A stretch of 64,000 bases of DNA from Streptomyces malaysiense (GTDB taxonomy: Bacteria; Actinomycetota; Actinomycetes; Streptomycetales; Streptomycetaceae): the NCBI RefSeq assembly GCF_000980885.2, contig NZ_LBDA02000029.1, forward strand, positions 1 through 64,000, written 5' to 3'. The notes beneath the pieces are model-generated. The model did not search any database and was not told the DNA's origin. It saw nothing but the letters and a program-made list of their open reading frames with translations. Positions 16,188 to 24,294 of this stretch are shown in pieces; position 1 is the first letter of the stretch; every line of letters starts with the position of its first letter. The position numbers were made by a program, and so were the translations under genes.

Positions 16188-17768
16188 ATGGCGCGTGAGA
16201 CGGAGTCGGGCCTGCCGATCGAGCCGGTCTACGGGCCGGACGCGCTGACCGGCTGGGACCCGGCCGAGCGGCTCGGGGAGCCGGGGTCGTACCCCTTCAC
16301 CCGCGGGGTCTACCCGAGCATGTACACCGGCCGTCCCTGGACGATGCGCCAGTACGCCGGATTCGGCACGGCGGCGGAGTCCAACGCCCGCTACCGGGAG
16401 CTGATCGCGCACGGCACCACCGGCCTGTCCGTCGCGTTCGACCTGCCCACCCAGATGGGCCACGACTCCGACGCGCCCCTCGCGCACGGCGAGGTCGGCA
16501 AGGTCGGGGTGGCGATCGACTCGATCGAGGACATGCGGGTGCTGTTCGACGGCATCCCGCTGGACCAGGTCTCCACGTCCATGACGATCAACGCCCCGGC
16601 CGCCCTCCTCCTGCTCCTGTACCAGCTGGTGGCGGAGGAGCAGGGTGTCCCGGCCGACCGGCTGACCGGCACGGTCCAGAACGACGTGCTCAAGGAGTAC
16701 ATCGCCCGCGGCACCTACATCTTCCCGCCCAGGCCCTCGCTGCGGCTGACGGCGGACGTCTTCCGCTACTGCACCGCCGAGATCCCCCGCTGGAACTCGA
16801 TCTCGATCTCCGGCTACCACATGGCCGAGGCGGGCGCGTCGCCCGTGCAGGAGATCGCCTTCACCCTCGCCGACGGCATCGAGTACGTGCGCACGGCGGT
16901 CGCGGCCGGGATGGACGTGGACGACTTCGCGCCCCGCCTGTCCTTCTTCTTCGTGGCCCGTACGACGTTCCTGGAGGAGGTCGCCAAGTTCCGTGCCGCC
17001 CGCCGGATCTGGGCGCGGGTGATGCGGGAGGAGTTCGGCGCGCGGAACCCCAAGTCGCTGATGCTGCGCTTCCACACCCAGACCGCCGGGGTCCAGCTGA
17101 CCGCGCAGCAGCCGCAGGTGAACCTGGTCCGGGTCGCCGTCCAGGCCCTCGGCGCGGTCCTCGGCGGCACCCAGTCCCTGCACACCAACTCCTTCGACGA
17201 GGCGATCGCGCTGCCCACCGCCACCTCCGCGCGGCTCGCCCTGCGCACCCAGCAGGTGCTGGCGTACGAGACGGACGTGACCGCGACCGTGGACCCCTTC
17301 GCCGGGTCCTACGCGGTGGAGCGGATGACCGACGACGTCGAGGCGGCGGCCGTCGCGCTGATGGACAGGGTCGAGGAGCTGGGCGGCGCGGAGGCGGCGA
17401 TCGAACAGGGCTTCCAGAAGGCAGAGATCGAGCGCAACGCCTACCGCATCGCCCAGGAGACCGACTCCGGGGAGCGGGTGGTCGTCGGCGTCAACAGCTT
17501 CCGGCTGGACGAGGAGGAGCCGTACGAGCCGCTGCGCGTGGACCCGGCCATCGAGGCCCGCCAGTGCGCGCGCCTCGCCGCCCTGCGCGCCGGACGCGAC
17601 CAGGGCGCGGTCGACGCCGCCCTGGCCGCGCTGAAGAAGGCGGCCGGGGGAGAGGACAACGTCCTCTACCCCATGAAGGAGGCGCTGCGGGCGCGGGCCA
17701 CGGTCGGCGAGGTGTGCGGGGCGCTGCGGGAGGTGTGGGGGAGGTACGTGCCGGCCGACGCCTTCTGA
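16188..17768 (+). CDS. Methylmalonyl-CoA mutase-family large subunit without B12 domain
   Basis: The product has 526 residues and covers only the TIM-barrel substrate domain of adenosylcobalamin mutases; the C-terminal cobalamin-binding domain (DxHxxG) is absent, so it needs a separate small subunit, not found in this window. By alignment from memory, Tyr56 (RQYAGF), Arg174 (ARGTYI) and His211 (SGYHM) match Tyr89, Arg207 and His244 of methylmalonyl-CoA mutase. The Tyr/Arg pair binds a substrate carboxylate, whereas isobutyryl-CoA mutase has Phe/Gln, so a dicarboxylyl-CoA substrate is more likely than isobutyryl-CoA. GGAGG lies seven bases before the ATG. The role is presumably interconversion of acyl-CoA extender or catabolic units. 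Confidence 0.9.
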   Translation: MARETESGLPIEPVYGPDALTGWDPAERLGEPGSYPFTRGVYPSMYTGRPWTMRQYAGFGTAAESNARYRELIAHGTTGLSVAFDLPTQMGHDSDAPLAHGEVGKVGVAIDSIEDMRVLFDGIPLDQVSTSMTINAPAALLLLLYQLVAEEQGVPADRLTGTVQNDVLKEYIARGTYIFPPRPSLRLTADVFRYCTAEIPRWNSISISGYHMAEAGASPVQEIAFTLADGIEYVRTAVAAGMDVDDFAPRLSFFFVARTTFLEEVAKFRAARRIWARVMREEFGARNPKSLMLRFHTQTAGVQLTAQQPQVNLVRVAVQALGAVLGGTQSLHTNSFDEAIALPTATSARLALRTQQVLAYETDVTATVDPFAGSYAVERMTDDVEAAAVALMDRVEELGGAEAAIEQGFQKAEIERNAYRIAQETDSGERVVVGVNSFRLDEEEPYEPLRVDPAIEARQCARLAALRAGRDQGAVDAALAALKKAAGGEDNVLYPMKEALRARATVGEVCGALREVWGRYVPADAF

Positions 17769-17839
17769 GCGGGCGTCGGCGGAGCGGCCGTCCGCCTTGG
17801 CCGCGTCCCGTTGTCGTACCCCGTGCGACACTCCTTCCC

Positions 17840-18493
17840 ATGTTCGGTGTCATCCATCTGCCCACGTACCTCGCGGGTGTGGCCCTGATCGTGCTGCTCC
17901 CCGGGCCCAACTCGCTCTACGTGCTGTCCGTCGCCGCCCGCCGCGGGGTGCGGGCCGGGTACACCGCGGCCGCCGGGGTGTTCTGCGGGGACACCGTGCT
18001 CATGACCCTGTCCGCGGCCGGGGTCGCCTCGCTGCTCCAGGCCGACGCGCTGCTGTTCGGGATCGTGAAGTACGCCGGGGCCGGCTATCTGACCTGGCTG
18101 GCGATCGGCATGATGCGCTCGGCCCGGCAGCTGTGGCGGACCCGGCGGGAGCAGGCGGCCGAGGAGACGGCCGCGGAGCCGGCCGGCGCCGCCGAGGAGC
18201 GCCCCTACCGGCGCGCCCTCGTCGTCAGTCTCTTCAACCCGAAGGCGATCCTGTTCTTCGTGGCCTTCTTCGTGCAGTTCGTGGACCCGGGCTACGCGTA
18301 CCCGGCCCTCTCCTTCGTCGTCCTCGGGGCCTTCGCCCAGTTGGCCAGCGTGCTCTACCTGAGCGCCCTCATATTCGGCGGCACCCGGCTCGCCGCGGCC
18401 TTCCGCCGCCGCAAGCGCCTGTCCGCGACGGCCACCTCGGCGGCCGGTGCGCTCTTCCTCGGGTTCGCGGTGAAGCTGTCGCTGGCCTCGTAG
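17840..18493 (+). CDS. LysE/RhtB-family amino-acid exporter
   Basis: The product has 217 residues from ATG 17840, with about six membrane helices. The family signature is clear at the N-terminus (LIVLLPGPNSLYVLSVAARRGVRAG) and in the second half (SLFNPKAILFFVAFFVQFV). A hydrophilic Glu/Ala-rich loop lies at about 105-130. LysE-type proteins export basic or neutral amino acids by proton antiport; the substrate here is not predictable, although leucine-efflux annotations are common for similar proteins. The frame is open upstream to 17564, but that part overlaps the mutase gene and is a shadow. Confidence 0.85.
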   Translation: MFGVIHLPTYLAGVALIVLLPGPNSLYVLSVAARRGVRAGYTAAAGVFCGDTVLMTLSAAGVASLLQADALLFGIVKYAGAGYLTWLAIGMMRSARQLWRTRREQAAEETAAEPAGAAEERPYRRALVVSLFNPKAILFFVAFFVQFVDPGYAYPALSFVVLGAFAQLASVLYLSALIFGGTRLAAAFRRRKRLSATATSAAGALFLGFAVKLSLAS

Positions 18494-18530
18494 CGGTGCG
18501 GGGCCGGGAGGGCGGGCGCGGCGCGGGGGT

Positions 18531-19916
18531 TCAGCCGCCGAGGACGCCGTCGAGGTAGGCCGCCAGGTCCTCCGCCGCCGTCCCGCCCGCCCAGCCGACG
18601 TAGCCGTCCGGGCGGATCAGGAAGACGCCGGGGCCGTAGGACTCGGGGGCGGACGGCAGGGTCCGCACGCCCGCCCGCGGCGGAGCGGTCGCGCCCAGCA
18701 GGGTCCAGTGCGGGCCCCGGAGGAGGTCGAAGAGACGTCCGCCGGAGACCTCGGCGTCCGGGGCGCGGTCGCCCGCGCGCACCGGTCCCGGGTCGGTCCG
18801 GGTCTCGGCGCTGAGCGACGACTCCCGGTAGCCGACGCCGAGCTGGACGGTGGCCGGGCCCCGCTGGACCTCGCCGCGGTGCACGCCGGTGGACAGCTCC
18901 AGCATGGCCGCGGCGTTCGCCCGGCGCTCCTCCTCGTACGTCTCCAGCAGGGACTCGGGGGCGCCCCGCAGGACCGCGTCCAGCTTCCAGCCGAGGTTGT
19001 AGGCGTCCTGGACGCTGGTGTTCAGGCCCTGTCCGCCGGCCGGCGAGTGCACGTGCGCGGCGTCGCCCGCGAGGAACACCCGGCCCACCCGGAACCGGTC
19101 CGCGAGCGCCGTCCGGGGCCGGAACTCCGAGGCCCAGCGCACCTCGGTCACGTCCTCGGCGGCCAGGTGGGTGTACCGGGCGACCAGCTCGCGCACCCCG
19201 TCGGCGGTCACGTCCGGCTCCGAGCCCTCCGGCAGCCGCGCGGCCAGCTGGAACTCCTGCGTGCCGGCCAGCGGGCACAGTCCGAGGACGCTGCCGTCCG
19301 CCGCCGGGAAGGCGTGCCAGTAGACCCGGTCCAGGTCCCGCACCCGCAGGTCCGCCACCACGAACGGCGCCGGGTCGACGGTCTCGCCGGTCATGCCGAC
19401 GCCGAGCGCCCGCCGGATCCCGGAGCGTCCGCCGTCGGCCGCCACCACATAGCGCGCGCGGACCGTCGTGCCGTCGGCGAAGGCCACGTCCACGCCCTCC
19501 GTGTCCTGCGCCAGGTCCGTGACCTCGCGGCCGAAGGCGACCTTCCCGCCCAGTTCCGAGAGCCGGGCGCACAGGATCTCCTGGGTGCGCCACTGCGGGA
19601 TCATCCGCGGCGCGGGGTAGGGCGTGCCCGCGTCCGGCTCGAACCGCTCGAACATCGACTCCTCGCCGACCCGCTCGCCGTCCCGCCACACCATCCGGTC
19701 CGGGTAGGGGCCGCTCGACGCGAGGACCGCGTCGATGACGCCCAGGTCGTCGAAGACCTCCTGGGTGCGGGGCTGGATCCCCTTGCCGCGCGAGCCCGGG
19801 AACAGGGCGTCGGCGCGCTCCACGAGCTGTGCATCGACCCCGCGCCGGGCGAGGTCGATGCCGAGGGCGAGTCCGGTGGGGCCCGCGCCCACGATCAGGA
19901 CATCCGTCGTATCCAT
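18531..19916 (-). CDS. FAD-dependent aromatic monooxygenase (PHBH/rifampicin monooxygenase type)
   Basis: The product has 461 residues. An N-terminal FAD Rossmann motif is seen (VLIVGAGPTGLALGIDLARRG), then the DG motif (VVAADGGRSGIRRALG) and the third FAD motif (FLAGDAAHVHSPAGGQGLN). A thioredoxin-like C-terminal domain ends the protein. Such flavoproteins hydroxylate aromatic or polyketide substrates, including antibiotics. AAGGAG lies nine bases before the ATG and overlaps an operator palindrome. It is divergent from a TetR repressor gene, so expression is probably induced when the repressor meets the substrate or a related compound. Confidence 0.92.
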   Translation of the reverse strand: MDTTDVLIVGAGPTGLALGIDLARRGVDAQLVERADALFPGSRGKGIQPRTQEVFDDLGVIDAVLASSGPYPDRMVWRDGERVGEESMFERFEPDAGTPYPAPRMIPQWRTQEILCARLSELGGKVAFGREVTDLAQDTEGVDVAFADGTTVRARYVVAADGGRSGIRRALGVGMTGETVDPAPFVVADLRVRDLDRVYWHAFPAADGSVLGLCPLAGTQEFQLAARLPEGSEPDVTADGVRELVARYTHLAAEDVTEVRWASEFRPRTALADRFRVGRVFLAGDAAHVHSPAGGQGLNTSVQDAYNLGWKLDAVLRGAPESLLETYEEERRANAAAMLELSTGVHRGEVQRGPATVQLGVGYRESSLSAETRTDPGPVRAGDRAPDAEVSGGRLFDLLRGPHWTLLGATAPPRAGVRTLPSAPESYGPGVFLIRPDGYVGWAGGTAAEDLAAYLDGVLGG

Positions 19917-19927
19917 GGCTGTATCTC

Positions 19928-19942
19928 CTTAACGTCGTTAAG
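19928..19942. promoter_or_regulatory. TetR operator 1 (CTTAACGTCGTTAAG)
   Basis: A 15-bp palindrome, with CTTAAC and GTTAAG arms, overlaps the ribosome-binding site of the monooxygenase gene. A second copy lies 37 bp away centre to centre. Together they are the expected target of the adjacent TetR repressor, covering both divergent promoters. Confidence 0.8.
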
Positions 19943-19964
19943 TGCTGCCGGACACGAGAGTGCA

Positions 19965-19979
19965 CTTAACGCTGTTAAG
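19965..19979. promoter_or_regulatory. TetR operator 2 (CTTAACGCTGTTAAG)
   Basis: This is the second copy of the 15-bp palindrome at 19928-19942, with identical arms and a different centre. It ends nine bases before the TetR start codon, so binding would also repress the regulator gene itself. Confidence 0.8.
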
Positions 19980-19988
19980 GTGTCAAGT

Positions 19989-20642
19989 GTGAGTACGGAA
20001 CGACGATCGCCCCTGGACCGAGCGCGGGTCGCCGACGCGGCGCTGCGGCTGCTGAACGAGGTCGGCCTGGACGGCCTGACCCTGCGCGCCATCGCGAAGG
20101 AGCTGGACGTCAAGGCGCCCGCCCTGTATTGGCACTTCAAGGACAAGCAGGCGCTGCTGGACGAGATGGCGACGCAGATGTACCGGCGGATGGTGGCCGG
20201 CACCGAACTCGACCCGGCCGACACCTGGCGGGAACGCCTGCTGAAGGTCAACCGCGGACTGCGCACCGCGCTGCTCGGCTACCGCGACGGCGCCAAGGTC
20301 TTCAGTGGCTCCCGCTTCACGGGCATCGACCACGCCCCCGCCCTGGAGGCGAACCTCGGCCTGCTGACGAGCGCCGGACTGACTCTCGCCCAGGCCGTCG
20401 ACGCGGGCCGCACGGCCACCGCCTACACCATCGGCTTCGTCACCGAGGAACAGGGCATGCGCCCCCTCCCGGACGACGACCGCGCCCGCACCGACATCAC
20501 CGACCGCGCCCGGCGCATGGCCGACTACCCCCTCGCGGCAGCGGCGGGCGAACTCCTCTTCCACGACTACGACCGCCAGTTCGAGGAAGGGCTGGCGGTC
20601 GTGATCGCGGGGATCGGGGCGCGGTACGGGCCGGTGCCCTAG
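19989..20642 (+). CDS. TetR-family repressor with TetR_C-type ligand domain
   Basis: The product has 217 residues from GTG 19989. The N-terminal helix-turn-helix is typical (VADAALRLLNEVGLDGLTLRAIAKELDVKAPALYWHFKDKQALLDEMA), and the C-terminal region resembles the tetracycline-repressor class ligand domain (YRDGAKVFSGSRF...ALEANLGLLTSAGL). It is divergent from the FAD monooxygenase gene, with two matching palindromes in the short intergenic region, so it most likely represses that gene and itself. No strong ribosome-binding site precedes the GTG, and the transcript may have a very short leader. Its 3' end overlaps the convergent acyltransferase gene by four bases. Confidence 0.9.
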   Translation: MSTERRSPLDRARVADAALRLLNEVGLDGLTLRAIAKELDVKAPALYWHFKDKQALLDEMATQMYRRMVAGTELDPADTWRERLLKVNRGLRTALLGYRDGAKVFSGSRFTGIDHAPALEANLGLLTSAGLTLAQAVDAGRTATAYTIGFVTEEQGMRPLPDDDRARTDITDRARRMADYPLAAAAGELLFHDYDRQFEEGLAVVIAGIGARYGPVP

Positions 20643-21781
20643 GGATGGGAGAGGCTCCGCGGCTTCAGTGCCCGCCTGAGCCGCGGACCGACCGGCTTCT
20701 CCACGAAGCGGTGGACGAGCCAGGCCAGGGCCAGCATGATCAGGACGGTCGCCCCGAGGGTCGCTGCCGGGGGAAGCCCGAGGAACCGGTGCAGGACGCG
20801 GATCACGAACCAGCCCAGGTGTTCGTGGACCAGGTAGAAGGGGTACGTCAGCGCGCCGGCCGTGGTCAGCCATCGCCAGGAGGCCCAGCGGGTCCAGCCC
20901 AGCGCGACCGCGGCGACGGCGGCGAAGGAGAGGGTGACGATCAGGACGACCACGTAGGGGTCGCGGTGCAGTTCGGTGTGGCCGGCGCGGTGCCACAGGC
21001 CCCGCGTCGCCTCGCTCTGGCCGAGCAGCCAGGACACCGCGACGATGCCCCACAGCAGCAGGTCGCCGCCGAAGCGGTGGATCAGATAGAGCGCGAGACC
21101 GCCGATGAAGAAGGGCGCGTACTCGGGCATGAGCACCTGGTCGGTCAGCGCGTCGCCGGTCGTGCGGCAGAGCACCAGGGCCAGGGTCCACACCGAGCAG
21201 AAGAGCACCACACGGCGGTAGGTCACCCCCCGCACCACGACGAACAGCGCGAACAGCGCGTAGAACCGGACCTCGACCCACAGCGTCCAGCACACGCCGA
21301 GCACCCGGGTCGCCCCCATCGGCTGCTGGAGCATCGTCAGGTTGACCAGGAACTCGTCCAGCCGGACCGGCGCGATGACGGCCGGCAGGACGAGGGACGC
21401 CCCGGTGACCAGGACCAGCGCGACCCAGTAGGCGGGGTAGAGCCGGGAGACCCGGGAGCGGAAGAAGTCCCCCAGGGTGCGGCCCCAACTGCTCATGCAG
21501 ATCACGAAGCCGCTGATCACGAAGAAGAGCTGTACGCCGAAGCAGCCGTAGACGGCCGCCCGGGACAGGGTCGGGAAGACCTCGGCCGGGTTCTGGTGCC
21601 AGGACTCGGAGATCGTGCCGCCGCGCCCGGTGTAGTGGTAGAGGCAGACCATCAGCGCGGCCACCAGCCGCAGCCCGTCGAGGGCGAGGAGACGGCCGCG
21701 GCGCTCGGTCCGGGCGGGCGTGGCGGCCGGCTCCGGGGCGGGTATGGGGCCGTCGTCGAGAGTGCGGGATGGAGTGGTCAT
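20639..21781 (-). CDS. Acyltransferase 3 (OafA/NodX-type) membrane protein
   Basis: The product has 380 residues with about ten membrane helices. The family motifs are seen: LLALDGLRLVAALMVCLYHY with its conserved histidine near the N-terminus, GVQLFFVISGFV, and FFRSRVSRLYPAYWVAL. I set the start at ATG 21781, five bases after the stop of the upstream polysialyltransferase-like gene; the open frame extends further but only over that gene. Such proteins transfer acyl groups, usually acetyl, to surface sugars. As the last gene of the minus-strand half of the nonulosonic-acid cluster, it probably O-acylates the wall polymer. Confidence 0.85.
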   Translation of the reverse strand: MTTPSRTLDDGPIPAPEPAATPARTERRGRLLALDGLRLVAALMVCLYHYTGRGGTISESWHQNPAEVFPTLSRAAVYGCFGVQLFFVISGFVICMSSWGRTLGDFFRSRVSRLYPAYWVALVLVTGASLVLPAVIAPVRLDEFLVNLTMLQQPMGATRVLGVCWTLWVEVRFYALFALFVVVRGVTYRRVVLFCSVWTLALVLCRTTGDALTDQVLMPEYAPFFIGGLALYLIHRFGGDLLLWGIVAVSWLLGQSEATRGLWHRAGHTELHRDPYVVVLIVTLSFAAVAAVALGWTRWASWRWLTTAGALTYPFYLVHEHLGWFVIRVLHRFLGLPPAATLGATVLIMLALAWLVHRFVEKPVGPRLRRALKPRSLSHP

Positions 21782-21786
21782 GGTGG

Positions 21787-23121
21787 TCAGCGCCGCGCCG
21801 TCCTGCGCAGCCCGCGCGCCTTCTTGGCCACCCTGCGCACGGTCGCGTTGCGAGGGATGAACGCCAGCTGTGCGGGGATCCCGCCGGGCAGCGCCAGCGA
21901 GGTGAGCCTGCGGCGCTTGAAGTAACGGGACGTTTGCGGGCCGAAGTTCGCCGCGAGCCACGCCTCCGCCTCCGCGCGCAGCCCCGGCAGGATCTTCGGC
22001 TGCATCGCGAAGCCCACCGCCCGCACCAGCGCGCCCAGCCGCTCCACGTCCATGCCCGGACGCCGCGCGGCGACCGCGGCCCCGTCCGCCAGATCGGGCA
22101 GCAGGGCGTCCACCACGGTGACCGGGACCCGGTTGCTGTTCTCATAGGGCGCCAGCCGCTCGAGCAGCAGCTCCGTGCCCACCCGGGCGACCGGCAGCCC
22201 GTAGAGCGCGGAGGCCGTCAGCAGGGCGGTGGAGAAGCAGCCCACGACCAGCGCGGGACGCAGCCGCTGGTACAGCACCTCGGCGAGCACCGGTGTGTCC
22301 ACGACGGTCAGCGCCACGCCGAGCCGCTCCGCCTCCTGCTCCAGCGAGCGGGTGAAGCGGGCCGGGGCGGTGGGGTGCGGCTTGAACACGGCCTCGGTGT
22401 GGCCCAGTTCGGCCACGCCCTTCAGCATCCGCACATGCAGCTCCTCCTCCTGCTCGGCGGTGAGGATGTCCAGCGCCGACAGGTACTGCCCGAGCAGCAG
22501 CGCGGGCTCCTCGGTCGCGGGCAACTCCTCCGCGACCGTGGCGAGTTCCGCGAGCACCTTGGTGAAGGCGGAGGCCGGAACCAGCTCACCGGGCACCCCG
22601 AACTCGGTCAGCAGCAGCGGTGCGAGGCCCGGCACCAGGTCCAGGTGGAGCACCCGCTCGACGCGCGTGCCGACCAGCGGGTCGATCTTGTTGCGCGTCG
22701 GGCCGTAGGACATCAGGCCGTCGGCGTAGACCGTGACCGGCGCGCCGTTGAAGATCTGCCCGAGCGCCAGCGCCGGGTTGACCTGGATCGACTCCACCGC
22801 CAACTCGACGTCCTCGGTGCCCAGTCGCCACTCGTGCCGCAGGAAGCGTTCCCACAGCGGCATGTCGTCGACGCGGGGGGCCCAGCCGCCGGGGTGGAAC
22901 GGGAAGATCGTCTCGTTGTACGAGATCACGTCGTCGAACCGGTCGCGCAGCCGCTCGAACCCGGGCATCCCGTCCGGCCCCGGGGTGGTCTCGGGCGTCG
23001 CCGCGTTGTTGCAGACCAGCAGGATGCGCCGGTCGGCGGGATCGAAACAGCCGGAGTCCAGCGCGGCGGCGAGGGTGGCGACGCCGTACAGCGTCGACGC
23101 CTGGAAGATCTGGGTGGTCAC
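21787..23121 (-). CDS. Polysialyltransferase-family glycosyltransferase
   Basis: The product has 444 residues from GTG 23121, which overlaps the stop of the GT2 gene as GTGA. It resembles the alpha-2,8-polysialyltransferase family (PF07388): an N-terminal Rossmann-like half, then the HP motif (VFKPHPTAP, near residue 265) that binds CMP in bacterial sialyltransferases, and a Ser/Thr-rich motif (VVGCFSTALLTASALYG, near 315). It would polymerise nonulosonic acid from the CMP-activated sugar. Co-location with CMP-nonulosonate synthetase and NeuB-type genes supports this. A basic Arg/Lys C-terminus may bind membrane or polymer. Confidence 0.82.
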   Translation of the reverse strand: MTTQIFQASTLYGVATLAAALDSGCFDPADRRILLVCNNAATPETTPGPDGMPGFERLRDRFDDVISYNETIFPFHPGGWAPRVDDMPLWERFLRHEWRLGTEDVELAVESIQVNPALALGQIFNGAPVTVYADGLMSYGPTRNKIDPLVGTRVERVLHLDLVPGLAPLLLTEFGVPGELVPASAFTKVLAELATVAEELPATEEPALLLGQYLSALDILTAEQEEELHVRMLKGVAELGHTEAVFKPHPTAPARFTRSLEQEAERLGVALTVVDTPVLAEVLYQRLRPALVVGCFSTALLTASALYGLPVARVGTELLLERLAPYENSNRVPVTVVDALLPDLADGAAVAARRPGMDVERLGALVRAVGFAMQPKILPGLRAEAEAWLAANFGPQTSRYFKRRRLTSLALPGGIPAQLAFIPRNATVRRVAKKARGLRRTARR

Positions 23122-24125
23122 GCGGCGGCCCCCGCGGCGGCCGGGCGGCGGCGCAGCCGGCGCAGCTTGGTGGCGCGCTGGAGGTCCATGGAGTCCAGCG
23201 CGTCGTCCAGCACGTCCTGCGGCATGCGGCGCAGCGCGGCGGCACTCAGGGATTTCAGTTTTTTCGCCACCGCGGGCTCGAACCTTTCGATGGATCCCAG
23301 ATGATGGGAAATGATGGCGCAATATGTGCGGACCGCCTTCGGCAACAGCGCGTCCGCGTCCCGGTCCTTCGCGGTTTCCGCGATCACCTGGTCGAATGCC
23401 CGAATGAAATCGAGCTGACGCACATCGCCGATCTGGGTGAGCGAGGAGGCGACACCGCGCCGGTAGAACACGCCGAGCAGGTTCACCGCGGCGAAGGATT
23501 CCGCCTCCCGGTGCAGCTTCCAGATCCACGGCCGGTCCTCGGCCGTGCGCAGCCCGTCGGTGAAGTGCAGCAGGCCCTTGTCGACCAGCCTGCGGTGGTA
23601 GGCGCCCGCCCAGGCGAACGCGTAGTCCACCGAGGTGGAGCGGTCGGCGGGCAGGATCGCCTCCCGCGGGCTGAGCACCTGGTCGCGCCGGCCGACCGGC
23701 ACGCGCTGCACCTGCCGGGCCCGCGCGGTGCACTGCACATGGTCGGTCCGGATGAAGTCGACGCCCAACTCCTCCATGGCCGCGACCAGTTGGGGGAAGT
23801 AGCCCGGGGCGAGCCAGTCGTCGCCGTCCAGGAACGTCAGGTACTCGCCGCGCGCCCGGTCGATGCCGGTGTTGCGCGCGGTCGCCAGACCCCCGTTCTG
23901 CTCGTGCCGGACGAGTACCGCTCCGGGCAGCTCGCGCTCCGCGCGCGCGAGAATCCCGGGTGTCCCGTCGCGGGAACAGTCGTCGACGAGAATGAATTCG
24001 AAGTCCTCACGCGCGTTCGCCTTCAGGCTCCTGAGCGTGTCGGGTGCGTATTGCTGCACGTTGTAGAACGGCACGATGACGGAGAGCTTGACCACGTCAG
24101 GGACGTTAGGGGGGATGCCCGTCAT
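23118..24125 (-). CDS. Family 2 glycosyltransferase
   Basis: The product has 335 residues. The GT-A fold is clear: LSVIVPFYNVQQYAPDTLRSL, then LVDDCSRDGTPGI, then GEYLTFLDGDDWLAPGYF with the metal-binding DxD-type motif near residues 100-104. The helical C-terminus is Arg-rich. The start is uncertain: ATG 24125 or GTG 24095, neither with a strong ribosome-binding site. It leads a minus-strand operon with the polysialyltransferase-like and acyltransferase genes (4-base overlap, then 5-base gap). It likely adds a sugar, such as a side-chain or linkage hexose, to the wall polymer. Confidence 0.88.
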   Translation of the reverse strand: MTGIPPNVPDVVKLSVIVPFYNVQQYAPDTLRSLKANAREDFEFILVDDCSRDGTPGILARAERELPGAVLVRHEQNGGLATARNTGIDRARGEYLTFLDGDDWLAPGYFPQLVAAMEELGVDFIRTDHVQCTARARQVQRVPVGRRDQVLSPREAILPADRSTSVDYAFAWAGAYHRRLVDKGLLHFTDGLRTAEDRPWIWKLHREAESFAAVNLLGVFYRRGVASSLTQIGDVRQLDFIRAFDQVIAETAKDRDADALLPKAVRTYCAIISHHLGSIERFEPAVAKKLKSLSAAALRRMPQDVLDDALDSMDLQRATKLRRLRRRPAAAGAAA

Positions 24126-24294
24126 TCGTCTTGACGCCTTGCTTGATACTGGGTGAATGGCACGTGGCGAAGCTGTGAACCGGGCCTTTTCCAGCGCCCT
24201 CCACGAGCCGATTCGTCATTCGGCGATGTGCTGTTAACCGTTTGTTGCATTCGGGTTGGGCGGAACGGCGGAATGGCTTCCTAGCGTCTTGGAC
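24126..24294. promoter_or_regulatory. Divergent promoter region of the nonulosonic-acid polymer cluster
   Basis: This A/T-richer gap separates the two halves of the wall-polymer cluster. On the plus strand TAGCGT (24282-24287) resembles a -10 box only seven bases from the GTG start of the next gene, so that mRNA may be leaderless. The minus-strand promoter is not resolved. Confidence 0.5.

Noticed and set aside
14712..17831. A 1039-codon minus-strand frame across the mutase gene
   Set aside because: It crosses the mutase, transpeptidase and membrane-protein genes in the wrong frame, with no recognisable domain.
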